DNA of 64,000 nt from Triticum aestivum (lineage: Eukaryota; Streptophyta; Magnoliopsida; Poales; Poaceae), in contig NC_057814.1 of NCBI RefSeq assembly GCF_018294505.1, positions 291,330,604 through 291,394,603 on the forward strand. The letters run 5' to 3'. Each line of letters opens with the position of its first letter. Positions within the stretch are counted from its first letter, which is position 1. Of this stretch, positions 1-11,798 are shown piece after piece. The notes beneath the pieces are model-generated. The model was given only the letters and a program-made list of their open reading frames with translations. It was not told the DNA's origin and searched no databases. A program made the position numbers and the translations under genes.

Positions 1-22
1 GAGCGCCCTCCAGGAAATCGAG

Positions 23-604
23 ATGGCCAAGAAGATTGCGGCGGGTAAGTTCTTCACCATGCAGAGCAAGCGTGTAGAAGCACCGTCCCTTGTACTTATC
101 CTGAATTTTGGTTTTCCAGGGGCATTTACAGGTCTGCCGCACAGTGTGTCGGATGCGGCCGAGCATTATAGAGCCGAGGAAGGGATGTCTACGGAGAAGC
201 TGTTCTGGTCCCAATATCTGGGATCCGAACATCCGGTGCCCTTCAGCGACCAGCTAAAGCAGTTGGTCGAGCTACACAGGTTGGCAGAGTTAGCCGTGAA
301 GGACTTTATAGTCCAGCTGTGGCCTGCCGATCTTATACCTAGCAGCTACTTCAGACTTGTGCAATGGCTTGTGAGTGCCTGTCCGCGGCTCGAAGCCGTG
401 AAGCGGTCGGTCTGTATTGAAGGTGCGCGTATGGCCTTTGCCCGCGTCACGACGCATTGGGCGAAGCTGGATGCCAAGAAGCTGATGACCGAGGGACCGC
501 CGGAGGGCAAGGAGCATCGTCGACCCGAGCATTATTTTGATGGTGTCCTGGAGGGGTCCTGCCTTGCAGCGGAGCAATGTTCGAAGGATATTATATTCCC
601 ATAA
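23..604 (+). pseudogene. antisense exon of a Gypsy-borne ORF
   Basis: This open frame of 193 codons runs antisense to its host Gypsy element. A likely intron lies at about 45-118 (donor GGTAAGTTC, acceptor TTTTCCAG), so the true last exon is probably 119-604. The C-terminal part, with motifs EGARMAF, THWAKLD and YFDGVLEGS, is clearly related to the minus-strand ORF at 11799-12245 (EGAREAW, TRYTKLD), which lies at the same relative place in the second Gypsy element. The upstream exons lie outside the window. I do not recognise a biochemical function. In the second copy the N-terminal part resembles the 'putative gypsy type transposon' domain (Transposase_28). Confidence 0.6.
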
Positions 605-1791
605 GAACATGTGTATTATCTTGCCCTGTAATATGGAACAAAGATGTTATGTAGTATAATGTTTATGATTTTAAATTCTACCTCCTATGCGGCCGTTTAT
701 TAAATCTGAGGGATGACCAGTCGTCGGCTTCTGCCCCCACGTAGATAGTACGGGGGTGTTCGGGATAAATCTAAACACTCTTTACTCCACATTCTGGTCC
801 TTAAAGGAGGTGTTTAGCGCAACGAACAAGGCAACCAGACTATGCGGCCTTTACCGCCCCCACTTAGCCATAGGAGTTGACAATTGATAAAGTTGGCGAA
901 GCCCCTGGTATTCGGAAGGCCGAATTAGGGGCACTATACATGCCTAATCGGAGAAACCGATTCTTCGCAAGAAGCGGGAAAAATCTCTAATGATTTGGAA
1001 CCTCTCGGACAGCTGACCGTCTCTCGCCGCACCATGACAGTCAGTTTTCGGCTTTCTCTACTGAGGTGCTCGTCCAGAAGAACCGGGACACAATCGCAGT
1101 AGTTCTCCCTTTACTACCCTAGTCGATATAGCGGAACGTAAGGTAGTAAGCACAGGAGCCGGACAACCCAACTATTGACCAAAGACATGATTCGGAGCCG
1201 ATGCATATAGTGCTATAAGTTCGGGGTGCCGAACTATACTGTAAAAGTGTTCGGACTTTTATTGCCGTGATGCGGGGTGTAATTGAGCCCCTGGCGTATT
1301 AGTACGTACCATGGTGTACGTGTGCAACGAGTAATAGATACTGAGGTGAGGAAACCGAAAAATGAAGTAATGGGCTGACACCACCATTTATTCACCGTTG
1401 TGATGTAATCAGTACGTCAAGGCGTACTTTGTACAAGTAATGCGATAAGCAAGTAAGGCTATTGAAAATGCCGTAACCAAGGGCGAGCTGCATGCGGGTA
1501 TGTAAAACAAGTATGGTAATCGTTTATTAGAAACCACCTGGGGGTTCCCTTGTATGCCAGAGCTCCTTGCCTCCTTGGTGTGTTCCGCAAGCAGGTCGTC
1601 CTTATAGCCCTTGAAAAGAGAAGAAGACCTGTACAAAGAAAAATCAGAAGCGTGCGAATCCCAGGGTCTATCAAGCCGTACTGTGGATTGCGAGCGAGTT
1701 GTGCCTCCGTCAGTACCCATGAGTGCATAGCTTATATGCGCGCGGTACTAATACCATTGCCTCGTCTAGGCTGGGACGGAGGCCGAATTTG
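605..1791 (-). other. non-coding 3' region of the Gypsy element
   Basis: No convincing gene is visible here. The stretch corresponds on the minus strand to the region between the integrase stop and the antisense exon in the second element (10984-11798). Both contain a CGTACACNNNNNNNATGTACGT-like palindromic stretch followed by a CCAGGGGC/CCTGGGGG motif. Short open frames at 1409-1920 are not conserved coding sequence. The pol genes were presumably lost by a deletion ending near 1791. Confidence 0.55.
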
Positions 1792-2340
1792 CTAGTTTGG
1801 CTCGTGACGAGCCGAGCTGTCCTGCTGCGGTGTAGTCCGGACCCTCTTAATGATGTCCAGAGGCTCGGCAACCGGATTATGGCGTTGCTTGAGAAGGCCA
1901 CTCTGTACTTCTGCTGCTAGGGTGGCGGTGCGCTCCTCTGTACGGAGGGAGCGTTCCGTGTTTCCATTTACTGTAATGACGCCACGTGGACCGGGCATCT
2001 TGAGCTTGAGATAAGCATAATGTGGCACCGCGTTGAATCTAGTGAATGCGGTTCGTCTGAGCAGCGTGTGATAGCCGCTGCGAAATGGGACGATATCGAA
2101 GATTAGATCTTCGCTTCGGAAGTTATCCGGGGAACCGAATACTACCTCTAGCGTTATTGAGCCCGTACAATGGGCCTCTACGCCTGGTATGACTCCTTTA
2201 AAGGTAGTCCTCGTGGGCTTGACTTGTGAGGGGTCAATGCTCATTTTACATACTGTATCCTGATAGAGCAGGTTGAGGCTGCTACCGCCGTCCATTATGA
2301 CTCGAGTCAGGTGGAATCCGTCGATGATTGGGTCGAGGAC
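1792..2340 (-). pseudogene. Gypsy protease-region remnant
   Basis: The minus-strand frame contains MDGGSSLNLLY, the variant active-site motif (Asp-Gly-Gly-Ser in place of Asp-Thr/Ser-Gly) seen in many plant Gypsy aspartic proteases. It is followed by the region with VVFGSPDNF and FRSGYHTLL that links protease to reverse transcriptase. The same linker occurs in the second element at 7330-7710 (VVFGTP-like and FNSGYHALLGREAF). The frame ends at 1792 where reverse transcriptase should begin, so the enzyme has no polymerase partner here. Confidence 0.75.
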
Positions 2341-2652
2341 CAGTGCGGCTGAACCGCCATGCCGGATGCTAATTGGATGGTCGGTCGAATGTGATCGGGA
2401 ATGATGACCACGGATTAAATTTCAGGGTGACGGGCTATACCGCATAGACGTCCCTGAGTGCGCGCTTGTGCTCCCTTTTGGGAATATGTGTAGCGTATAT
2501 CATGTTCACCGTTTTGACTTGAGGGGGAAATTTCTTTCGCCCCCCGGTGTTCGGCTACCGGGGCTCTTCGTCATCGTCCTCGCTCTGTGATTCCCCTTCT
2601 TTGTTTCTGCTATTTACCTTGCTGGCTTGTCTAAAGACCCCGACAGTCTCTG

Positions 2653-5130
2653 TTAGTATGGTTGGCTGGTTTTTGGGGTGCCGTGTATTTGGCAAGGACG
2701 ATCGAGTATGCGGTCCAAGCTGGATGGTTTTCCGCTGCTCCTTTTATAGGGCTTCTTTCGCTGGCCGGACTTTGAGCCACTGAATCTGGCATGAACTGTT
2801 GTGTCGTCGGTGTTATCGCCATTGCTTCGGCGTTTGTTTCTATTGCGCCAGAGCTTGCCGGTGCTGTTTTTGGTCTCGGAGGGGCTTGTTTCGTTGGTCG
2901 TGCTTGTACTGTGAGCTAGCCAACTATCTTCTTCCGTGCAAAAGCGGGTCATAAGTGTTGTGAGGGCTGCCATGCACCTCGGTTTTTCTTGGCCGAGGTG
3001 GCGGGCAAGCCATTCGTCCCGGATGCTATGCTTAAAGGCCGCTAGGGCTTTGGCATCCGGATAGTCGATGATCTAGTTCTTTTTGGTTAGGAACCTAGTC
3101 CAGAATTTTCTGGCTGATTCTCCGGGTTGTTGAACTATGTGGCTTAAGTCATCGGCGTCTGGTGGCCGGACATAAGTTCCTTGGAAGTTATCAAGGAAAG
3201 CCTCCTCCAAGTCCTCCCAACTGCTGATGGAGTTTTCAGGCAGGCTGTTAAGCCAGTGCCGAGCTGGCCCTTTGAGCATTAGCGGGAGGTATTTAATGGC
3301 GTGGAGGTCGTCTCCTCGAGCCATATGGATATGGAGAATGAAATCCTCGATCCATACTGCAGGATCGGTTGTGCCGTCGTATGATTCGATATTGACGGGC
3401 TTGAATCCCTCGGGGAATTTGTGATCCAGTACCTCATCTATGAAGTAGAGAGGGTGTGCGGCACCTCTGTACCGGGCCGCATCGCGGCGTAGCTCTGATG
3501 GAGTCCGTCTGCGGCATTCGGCCCGGGCGTGGTTGGATTTATCACGTCCGAATAGGTAGCCGTCTTCGTGCCTCGAGGCACATCCTCACGATCCGTAGAT
3601 CGATCTTGTGTGTCCCGCTCTACTGTCCAGGGTCTGCCGAAGGTCGTACGTGTGACCCCGAACTCTTTCATCTTTATTTTTGCGGGGTGGTGGGGCAGGC
3701 TGCTGTTTGGCCTGAGTTGCCGCTTTATCCCGACCGTGGGGTGGCCGGTCGGCCGCCCTGTCTCGACCACGCGGTGGTCGTTCTGCATTACGCGAGGGAG
3801 ATATGTGTTCCGGTGCCTCCTCGTCGAATTGAGGTAGCAGTCTGCATTTCGGGTAGCTCTTTGTTGGGCGCCTGAGGCCGTATTCTTCGGCTGTCAGGAC
3901 ATCAGTCCACCTGTCGACGAGCAGATCTTGTTCAGCTTGAAGCTGCCGCTATTTCTTTTTTAGGCTCCTTGCAGTGGCTATGAGCTGAAGCTTAAAGCGC
4001 TCCTGCTCCAGAGGATCCTTAGGCACGATGAAGTCTTCGTTGCCGAGGCTTGTCTCCTCTTCGGAGGGTGGATGGTAGCTGTCGTCCTCCGAGTCATCTT
4101 CTATGGCCTGTTCGTCAGGGTTGTCTTGCCTGTTGTCATGTTCCTCTTGTTCGGATGTAGCTCCGAGAGGGTCTTCATTGTTTTCGGCGTCGCCTGGAGT
4201 ACTATTCTCTCTGGTGCCGGTGTTGCCGTCCTTTGAGTGACGAGGCTTAGAATGGCGCTTGGGGCGTCGGCGCTTGGACTGCGTCTTAGAGGTTTTATTC
4301 GCATCTGGCTCTTCGTTGTCGTCGCCAGATCCTTTGGGTGTATACACCATGTACACGTCGTACGAAGAGGTAGCCGTCCAACATCCGTTGAATGGCGGGT
4401 CTTGGCCTTGCTCCATATTGGCATCGTCGTCCATACCGTCGATGTCTTCGGAGCCATAGTCAAGCACGTCGGTTAAGTCATCGACGGTGGCTATGAAGTG
4501 GGTGGCGGGTGGGAAGCAAAATTCCTCGTCATCCGTCTCTAGCTCGACCCGAACATAGTTCGGCTGTGAGTCCTCCTCCAAGGATAAGTTCTTTAAAGAA
4601 TTTAGTATGTCACCAAAAGGTGAGTGCTGGAAGAAGTCTGCGGCACCGAATTCGAAAATCGACAACCGATCCAGCTCGGTGTCCGCGGGCGAGTCTGATC
4701 TGGAACGTATAGCCGAAAACGAGTCCGGAGTTCCATTGACGCAAATATTGTAGGATGTCGAGTCCGTGTGCGGCTCCAACGCCATGGACTTTGTGGCCTC
4801 GAAGGGCACGATTTGCTTCAATTCTGAGGCCGTTGCAGCAACAGGATCCATCTCCTGGGTGTGCTCCGATGACGGATTTAAGTCATGTTCATCGGAGAGA
4901 AGGGGAGCGATCGCCGCGGTCTCAAATCCATCGAAGCTCAAGTCTCCACGGATATCCGCGACGTAGTTCAAGCTTCCAAATCTGACCTGATGGCTAGGGG
5001 CGTAGCTATCGACCTGCTCCAGATGGCCAAGTGAGTTGGCCCGCAGTACGAAGCCGCCGAACACAAACATTTGTCCGGGGAGAAAGGTTTCTCCCTGAAC
5101 GACGCCATTACTGACGATTGAAGGGGCCAT
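2653..5130 (-). pseudogene. Gypsy gag polyprotein, broken
   Basis: Gag starts at MAPSIVSNGVVQGE, 48 bases after the LTR end. The first 393 codons (5130-3949) are open and rich in acidic and Ser/Asp residues, with a basic KRRRPKRHSKPRHSK patch near residue 290. The frame is then interrupted. The retrotransposon gag (capsid) core appears at about 3073-3430 with ARHWLNSLP, WEDLEEAFLDNF and ARKFWTRF. A basic tail follows at 2653-2973. Stops and frame changes near 3949, 3438 and 3073 show that it cannot make a full Gag. Confidence 0.8.
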
Positions 5131-5177
5131 CGAGCCTTATGTCGACGGCACAGTGGAACTCTCAATGAAAGCACCAA

Positions 5178-5657
5178 TGTCGGTGTCAAAAACGGCGGAT
5201 CTCGGGTAGGGGGTCCCGAACTGTGCGTCTAGGATCGATGGTAATAGGAGACGGGGGACATGATGTTTACCCAGGTTTGGGCCCTCTCTATGGAGGTAAT
5301 ACCCTACTTCCTGCGTGATTGATCTTGATGAATATGAGTATTACAAGAGTTGATCTACCACGAGATCGTAATGGCTAAACCCTAGAAGTCTAGCCTATGT
5401 GAATATGGTAATGAGTATCCCCTATTCGGACTATGCTCTCCGGTTTATATAGGCTCCGGAGAGATGTAGTGTTACATGGGGTCGGTTACATGGGAGGAAA
5501 TCTTCATAATCGGTCGCCTAGCTTGCCTTCCACGCCAAGTAGAGTCCAATCCGGACACGGGTATAGTCTTCGGCCTTCATGTCTTCACAGCCCATTAGTC
5601 CGGCCCAGTAGATAACAGGTCGGACGCCCAAGGACCCCTTAGTCCAGGACTCCCTCA
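5178..5657 (-). repeat. 5' LTR of the first Gypsy element
   Basis: This 480-bp LTR begins TGAGGGAGTCC and ends CACCGACA on the minus strand. It aligns along its length with the LTRs at 6664-7138 and 14893-15366. A TATATAAA box lies at 5444-5451 on the minus strand. The outside flank after 5657 starts ATCAC; the matching TSD would be beyond the window. Confidence 0.9.
5444..5451 (-). promoter_or_regulatory. TATA box in LTR
   Basis: TATATAAA on the minus strand, within the LTR sequence TATATAAACCGGAGAG. It stands at the same place as the TATA boxes in the two LTRs of the second element. It is the likely core promoter of the element. Confidence 0.6.
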
Positions 5658-6189
5658 ATCACTCACTACCGGTGGGGAGCATCATCGAATTGGTGATGGA
5701 GAAGGGTTGGTGATGACGAAGAATGACGATCCCCCTCTCTGGAGCCCCAAACGGACTCCAGATCTGCCCTCCCGAGGAAGAACAGGGCTTAGCGGCGGCT
5801 CCGTCTCGTGGATCGCGATAATTCTTTCTCCCTTATTTTTTTCTAGAAAATAGGATTTTATAGAGTCGGTCTCAGGGTCTGTGGGGCCACCAGGTGGGTA
5901 CAACACACATCGGCGCGTCAGGAGAGGGGGGCGTGCCCTGGTAGGTTGTGCCCACCCAGGTGCCCATCTCTGGCAGGTCTTGGCTCCAAAAATTCTTATA
6001 TATTATATAAAAACTCCTCGCGAAGTTTCGTTCCATTCCGAGAACTTCTATTTCTGCACAAAAACAACACCATGGTAGTTCTGCTGAAAACAGCGTCAGT
6101 CCGGGGTTAGTTTCATTCGAATCATGCAAATTAGAATCCAAAACAAGAGGAAAAGCGTGAGGAAAAGTAGATACGTTGGAGACGTATCA
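5658..6189 (-). mobile_element. LTR end fragment, unknown Gypsy-type family
   Basis: No gene is visible in this stretch. On the minus strand it begins TGATACGTCTCCAACGTATC, a start shared by abundant Triticeae LTRs, and continues with an A/T-rich then GC-rich LTR-like sequence. It abuts the Gypsy LTR at 5657 and the host pseudogene at 6190. It is therefore an LTR terminus truncated on its inner side by the first Gypsy element. Sabrina-like is possible, but I am not sure of the name. Confidence 0.55.
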
Positions 6190-6202
6190 TGATTGAATTT
6201 AA

Positions 6203-6663
6203 CTGTGCGATGTTCGTCGAGATAGATTGATGCTTGTGCCATGTTTGCTTGAGAGTCGCCATGTGGCTAGGGTTCATGCAGCTGCTTTTGGTTCTATCTT
6301 CCATTGGAAGGTGAAGTCTAACATTTCCCGCCCTCTGATGGGAGTTTTGTACTTGAAGATAGATCCTGATACAATGACTCTTGACATGGGTGAGGCGAAT
6401 AAGAAGCTTCGCATCACTAGCGATGGTATACAACAACTATTTGGGTTCCCTCGTGGTGGTCGTTTTGCACCAAGGCCGTCAGAGGACAGATATGATGACG
6501 CTCTGATGAAGTTAAGATCGGAGCTTGACATTAGCAGGAACAGAGATATCAGGACGAAGGATTTGAGGGATAAGCTCAAGGTGCTTGTCAAGGATCCTAG
6601 CAAAGATGACCTTGCTCAAAAACTGTTCTTCATTATTGCGTTTATGAAAGTTGTGTTGCCTGA
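6203..6663 (+). pseudogene. Ulp1-like gene, first visible exon part
   Basis: An open frame runs from 6203 into the Gypsy insertion at 6664. It carries FGSIFHWKVKSNISRP, LRITSDGIQQLFGFPRGGR and KLFFIIAFMKVVLP. The phrase 'DGIQQLFGFPRGG' resembles the segment found ahead of plant Ulp1 domains (ITPNDVHCIFGLP type). The first in-frame Met is at 6230, but the reading frame stays open back to 6203, just inside the abutting LTR fragment. The true start is therefore probably lost. The exon resumes in phase at 15367. Confidence 0.75.
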
Positions 6664-7138
6664 TGAGGGAGTCCTGGACTAAGGGGTCCTCGGGCATCCG
6701 GCCTGTTATCCATGGGCCGGACTGATGGGCTGTGAAGACATGAAGGCCGAAGACCGCACCGTGTCCGGATTGGACTCTACTTGGCGTGGAGGGCAAGCTT
6801 GGCGACCAACAATGAAGATTCATTCTTATGTAACCGACTCCATGTAAACCCTAGACCCCTGGTGTCTATATAAACCGGAGGGGTTAGTCCGGAAAGGATA
6901 TATTCATTACCATATACACATAGGCTAGACTTCTAGGGTTTACCATTACGATCTCATGTAGATCAACTCTTGTAACACTCATATTCATCAAGATCAATCA
7001 AGCAGGAAGTAGGGTGTTACCTCCATAGAGAGGGCCCGAACCTGGGTAAACATCGTGTCCCCTGTCTCCTATTACCATCGATCCTAGACGCACAGTTCGG
7101 GACCCCCTACGCGAGATCTGCCGGTTTTGACACCGACA
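6664..7138 (+). repeat. 5' LTR of the second Gypsy element
   Basis: 475 bp, TGAGGGAGTCC to CACCGACA. The TATA box is at 6867-6874. The next bases, TTGGTGCTTTCATTGA, are the candidate primer-binding site; it starts with TGG after one base and is not the initiator-Met type. The same sequence follows the LTR of the first Gypsy element. Confidence 0.9.
6867..6874 (+). promoter_or_regulatory. TATA box in 5' LTR
   Basis: TATATAAA in the context GTGTCTATATAAACCGGAGG. It is conserved in all three LTRs of this family in the window (also 15097-15104 and, on the minus strand, 5444-5451). It is the likely start signal for element transcription. Confidence 0.6.
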
Positions 7139-7182
7139 TTGGTGCTTTCATTGATAGTTCCACTGTTCCGTCGCCACGAGGG

Positions 7183-7710
7183 TTGATGGCTCGCCTTTTC
7201 CTCAAGGATAATATCATCTCCGGAGGAACCCTGGCCCCAGGCCAAACCCTCCGGCTGGGCGGCTTCGTCATGACCGCCAGGTCGGCCCTTAAGCCGACGA
7301 TGACCTCTCAAGTCATCGAAAAGCAGCACGACCTTTCGAGGTATCATTCCCAGTCGGGAAGCGCGGTGTGCGGGAAAAATTACACTCGATGTGGTATTCG
7401 GCACGCCGGAGAATTATCGATCTGAAGAATAACTTTCCAGGTGGCCCCTTTCAACAGCGGATACCACGCCTTGTTAGGGCGAGAGGCCTTCATGCGCTTT
7501 CAAGCCATACCCCATGATGGGTATATGAAGCTAAAAATGCCCGGGCCTAATGGAATAATCACCCTCGTCAGTGATCCGTATATAGCACTCCGCGCCGAAA
7601 ACAAAACCACATCCTTGGCCCTTGAGGCATTATCTGAGGCCCTTGCAGCTGAAGAACTAACCGCACTACGCTCCACTGTGGACAGAGACGATGTTATCCT
7701 GGACAAATGA
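7183..7710 (+). pseudogene. gag start joined to protease linker by deletion
   Basis: The first roughly 40 codons (GGTLAPGQTLRLGGFVM) match the start of gag in the first Gypsy element (ETFLPGQMFVFGGFVL). Near 7300 the sequence jumps to the protease-reverse transcriptase linker, with a stop at 7423-7425 and then FNSGYHALLGREAFMRF from 7441. About 3 kb covering capsid, zinc knuckle and the protease active site is therefore missing compared with the first copy. A stop at 7708 separates it from reverse transcriptase. Confidence 0.7.
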
Positions 7711-7818
7711 CCCGAATCTACCTCCTTCAAGCCAGCCAAAGAAACGGTCAAATTTTAGGTCCATCCAACAGACTCCAGGAAGACAGCCTCTATCGGAGCG
7801 CAACTCAGCCCCTCAGTT

Positions 7819-9636
7819 ATGCCAGGAATCCCACACGAGTTGGCCAAACACAGCCTCAACATACTAAAGGGATATAAGCCGGTCAAACAAACCCCGCGGC
7901 ACTTTTCCGAACCCAAACGACAAGCTATGGAGGAGGAGCTAGCCAAACTCATCGAGGCCGGATTCATCAAAGATATTAAACATCCGGACTGGCTGGCAAA
8001 CTTGATAATGGTACCAAAGAAGGATAAATCCTGGCGTCTATGCGTCGATTTCAAAGACCTTAACAAGGCTTGCCCTAAAGATCCCTTCCCCCTTCCTCGC
8101 ATTGATCAAATCATTGATGCTACCGTAGGACACGACTCGCTATGCTTCCTCGATGCATATTCCGGATACCATTAAATCAAAATGAAGGAGTCCGATCAAG
8201 CTGCAACAACATTCATTACACCATACGGGCCGTTTTGCTTCAACGCCATGCCTTTCAGGCTCAAGAACGCCAGCGCCACCTACCAGCGCATGATCCAAAC
8301 ATGCCTCGAGAAACAGATCGGCAAGACAGTGGAGGCCTACATGGACGACGTCGTCATCAAAACCAGACACGTCGAAACACTAATAGACGACTTACATCTC
8401 ACATTCGACAACCTCCGCGCATACGACATCAAGCTTAACCCGGAAAAATGCGTCTTTGGCGTCCCTGCCGGTAAACTACTGGGCTTCATCATTTCCAATA
8501 GAGGAATTGAGGCAAATCCAGCCAAAATCCGAGCTCTGTCACAATTGGCCACGCCAACCGAACTCAAACAAGTCCAAAAACTCGCCGGGTGCGTGGCAGC
8601 CTTAAGCCGCTTTATCTCCAAGTTGGGGGAAAAGGCGCTGCCCCTTTATTGCCTTCTACGGCGCACCGATAACTTCAAGTGGACAGACGTGGCAACAGCC
8701 GGACTGGAAGAAATAAAAGCCCTTTTCGCAAGCAACCCAATCCTGGACGCGCCAAACGTCGGCGAACCAATGCTCCTATATATATCGACAACACACCAGG
8801 TGGTGAGCGTCGTGCTCGTCGTCGAGCGAGAACAAGACGGACACAAATTTCCGCTCCAAAAGCCGGTATACTACGTATCCACCATCCTCACACCATGCAA
8901 ATCCCGGTACCCTCACTATCAAAAGATAGCATATGCAGTCTTCATGGCATCTCGAAAATTGCGACACTACTTTCAGGAGTGCTCGATCACGGTGGCTTCC
9001 GAAGTGCCCCTCAACGATATAATCAACAACCGGGCCACGGGCCGGATTGCCAAATGGGCCATTGAGCTCCTGTCGTTTGACATCACGTACAAACCACGTC
9101 GAGCCATCAAATCCCAGGTGCTGGCTGACTTCATCGCCGAATGGACAGAGGCCGAACTCCCTAAAGAGTACGGCGCGTATTCCAACTGGGTTATGCACTT
9201 TGACGGCTCCAAAATGTTGGCAGGGCTAGGGGCAAGCGTCGTATTAATGTTCCCCACAGGAGATATCGTCCAGTACGTACTCCAAATATTATACACAGAC
9301 TCCAACAACGCAGTTGAATACGAGGCCTTGCTACATGGCCTTCGGATGGCCGTATCAATGGGCATACAGTGCCTGGAGGTGCGCGGGGATTCAAACCTCG
9401 CAATATCCCAAATTAATGGAGACTTTGATGCCAAAGATCCAAAGATGGCATCTTATCGCAATGCCGTCTTAAAGATGTCGGCTCGGTTCGAGGGGCTCGA
9501 ATTTCATCACATCGCCCGCGAAAGTAATCAGGCGGCAGACGTCCTTGCTCGCATCGGTGCTAAGCGCGACCCCGTCCCACCCAACATCTTCCTCGAAAGG
9601 CTCTTTAAGCCATCCGTGGTGTGGCAGGGGGGATAG
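7819..9636 (+). pseudogene. Gypsy reverse transcriptase-RNase H, one nonsense codon
   Basis: The reverse transcriptase begins around 7819 with MVPKKDKSWRLCVDFKDLN and PFPLPRIDQIID. A TAA at 8173-8175 follows AYSGYH, where Gln is normal (GYHQI), so this looks like a single CAA-to-TAA change. The rest (8182-9636) is open. It has PFRLKNASATYQRMI, the catalytic YMDDVVIKT, the connection domain (ADFIAEWTE) and a plant-type RNase H (WVMHFDGSK, NAVEYEALLHGL, RGDSNLAISQ, ESNQAADVLAR). The enzyme would copy the element RNA into DNA in cytoplasmic particles. With no Gag and a nonsense codon, this copy cannot do so alone. Confidence 0.9.
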
Positions 9637-9659
9637 CAATGACGGTCCCATTCTGAACA

Positions 9660-10983
9660 CAAACATAGATAGCGAACACGCTGATATCACCGGAGGCTCT
9701 GCCACCGAAATAACACCATCGGCCCACCTCATCATGGCAGTAATTGCCCCATGGACCGAACCTTTGTTGGCCTACTTTAATAGGAAGGAGCTCCCAGAAG
9801 ATCAGAACGAGGCTCGCCGCATTGTCCGGCGTTCGAAGGCCTATAAAGTTCACGAAGGATAGCTCTACAAGAAAAGCACTACCGGAGTCCTTCAAAGGTG
9901 TATCTCCGAGGAGGAGGGGCGGCAACTCTTGGCAGAATTCACGCCGGACTAGGTGGGCACCACGCCGCAGCCCGAGCACTTGTCAGCAACGCCTTCCGGA
10001 CATGATTTTATTGGCCTGCGGCTCGAGCAGACGCACAGGACCTCGTCCAGCACTGCGTTGGATGCCAACTCTTCACCAACCAAAGCCATATGCCCCCAAC
10101 CGCCCTACAAACAATCCCCATTACATGGCCCTTTGCGATCTGGGGCTTGGACATGGTCGGACCCCTTAAAGGGGGAAGCCATAAGAAAAAATATCTGCTG
10201 GTCATAGTGGACAAATTCACCAAGTGGATAGAGGTTAAACCAGTTAAGATGGCCGAGTCCAGACCGGTGATTGCATTTATATCCGATGTGGTGCACCGTT
10301 ATGGTGTCCCGCACAGCATCATCACTGATAACGGTTCCAATTTCACAGCCGATGAGGTGAAAACCTGGTGTGCTAATCTGGGCATTAAGCTCGATTATGC
10401 CTCTGTCTACCACCCGCAAACAAACGGTCAAGTCGAGCGAGCCAATGGTCTTATTATGAGCGGCATCAAACCCAGGCTAGTGCGGTCTTTGAAAGAATCA
10501 GACAAGCACTGGGTCGAGGAGCTCGACTCCGTACTCTGGGGGATGCGGACCACGCCCAACCGTACTACCGGATACACACATTTCTTCATGGTGTACGGTG
10601 CAGAGGCTGTATTGCCCAGCGATATTATACATGACTCACCTCGAGTGCGTATGTACGAAGATAAAGAGGCCAAGTTGGATCGGCAGGACAGCCTAGACGC
10701 CCTGGAGGAGGAGCGCGACATCGCCAAAGCCCGTTCATCATTTTATCAACAGCAGGCTCGAAGATATCAAAGCAGAGAAGTACGGGCCAAGACTTACAAC
10801 GTTGGCGAACTTGTTCTACGCTTGCCGGAGAAGAAAAAGGACAAACTCAAGCCCAAATGGGAGGGTCCCTTCATAATTGACGAAGTCCTTACCGGAGGAG
10901 CGTACCGTCTTCGTGACGCATCAGACAATCGCCTAGAGCCGAACCCCTGGAACGCGGCCAGACTCCGAAGGTTCTATGCCTAG
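9660..10983 (+). pseudogene. Gypsy integrase, 5' part frameshifted
   Basis: The catalytic core is open from 10090 to the TAG at 10981: Asp in WGLDMVGPL, Asp in ITDNGSNFT, and Glu in NGQVERANG form the DDE triad. The C-terminal part shows LVLRLPEKKKDKLKPKWEGPF, typical of the Gypsy integrase tail. The upstream zinc-binding part (9660-10090) is broken by stops at 9860 and 9950 and by a frame change. It is followed by a non-coding region to 11798. Confidence 0.85.
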
Positions 10984-11798
10984 CGCCGAACTCTTTGTTA
11001 GTCTCCTTCTCCCCTATAGTTTCCATTACTTTTTCTCTCCTTTTTACACAATTCTTTTTCGCTTAAAGCTCTCATTCGGCTCGACCGAACACTGCTGACG
11101 TACACATCTTTACATATGTACGTCCACTATACCTGGGGGCTTCTTGAACAGAAGCTTGTTAACATTATTTGCCGAGCGTCAAGCTCATCATACATACGCG
11201 TTTTTCCCGTGTGTCTTTTCTTCACCATTTTATGCATCGATATGACTTAAGTTTTGGCCAAGCTGGGTTGCCTGGCTCCTGTGCTTACCCCTACGTTCCC
11301 GATTGTTCGGCTAGGTGGTAAAGGGAGCACCTCTGCGATTGTTACTGCCGGGTCATCCGGATGTGTACCTCAGACTGGGTGAAGCCGAAAGCTAGCGTTC
11401 TTAAGGGAATATTCGGTCGGTGGATGAAAAATACTCTTTGCACTCACTCTATTGTGAACCCCCAGAAGCTATACACACTGTGATTTTTACATCACAATTC
11501 GGACATGTCTACTAATGCATGCACACCCAGGGAAAGGAACCCTTAACGGAACTATTCTCCCTGGAAGATGTTTCTTACAATCTCAATGTAATATAACATA
11601 ACTAGCCGGATACAACTTGTCTGTTCAAGCAACTATGACCCCTACGCCTAGTTTTCCAAGCATACCCCGGTCTATTCGGCCGCGAGGGTATTCGGAAACA
11701 CTCCGCACCATCGAGTCTGGAGGTTGAAGCGAAAAGGTCTGCCATGACAAATGCTATACAATTCAGCTAGAATTACATAGGGTAAGGAAAGTACATAG
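10984..11798. other. non-coding region between integrase and antisense gene
   Basis: No gene is visible. The sequence is C/T-rich with CCTGGGGGCTTCTTGAACAG-type tracts, and it matches the minus strand of 605-1791 in the first Gypsy element. It would hold the convergent 3' ends of the pol transcript and the antisense transcript. Confidence 0.5.

Larger units (their letters stand above)
1..5657 (-). mobile_element. Gypsy-type LTR retrotransposon (Fatima-like), partial
   Basis: This is a minus-strand Gypsy element cut by the left window edge. Reading on the minus strand it has a 5' LTR (5178-5657), a primer-binding-like stretch starting TGG (about 5159-5176), gag from 5130, a protease-like segment ending at 1792, a non-coding 3' region, and an exon on the opposite strand (23-604). 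Reverse transcriptase, RNase H and integrase are missing between the protease segment and the 3' region, so the copy is non-autonomous. Its LTR closely matches those of the element at 6664-15366, so the two belong to one family. The Fatima-like name rests on the LTR start TGAGGGAGTCCTGGA and is from memory. Confidence 0.85.

Noticed and set aside
3227..3875. Plus-strand frames across the first Gypsy gag
   Set aside because: Antisense shadows of gag, whose capsid motifs are clear on the minus strand.
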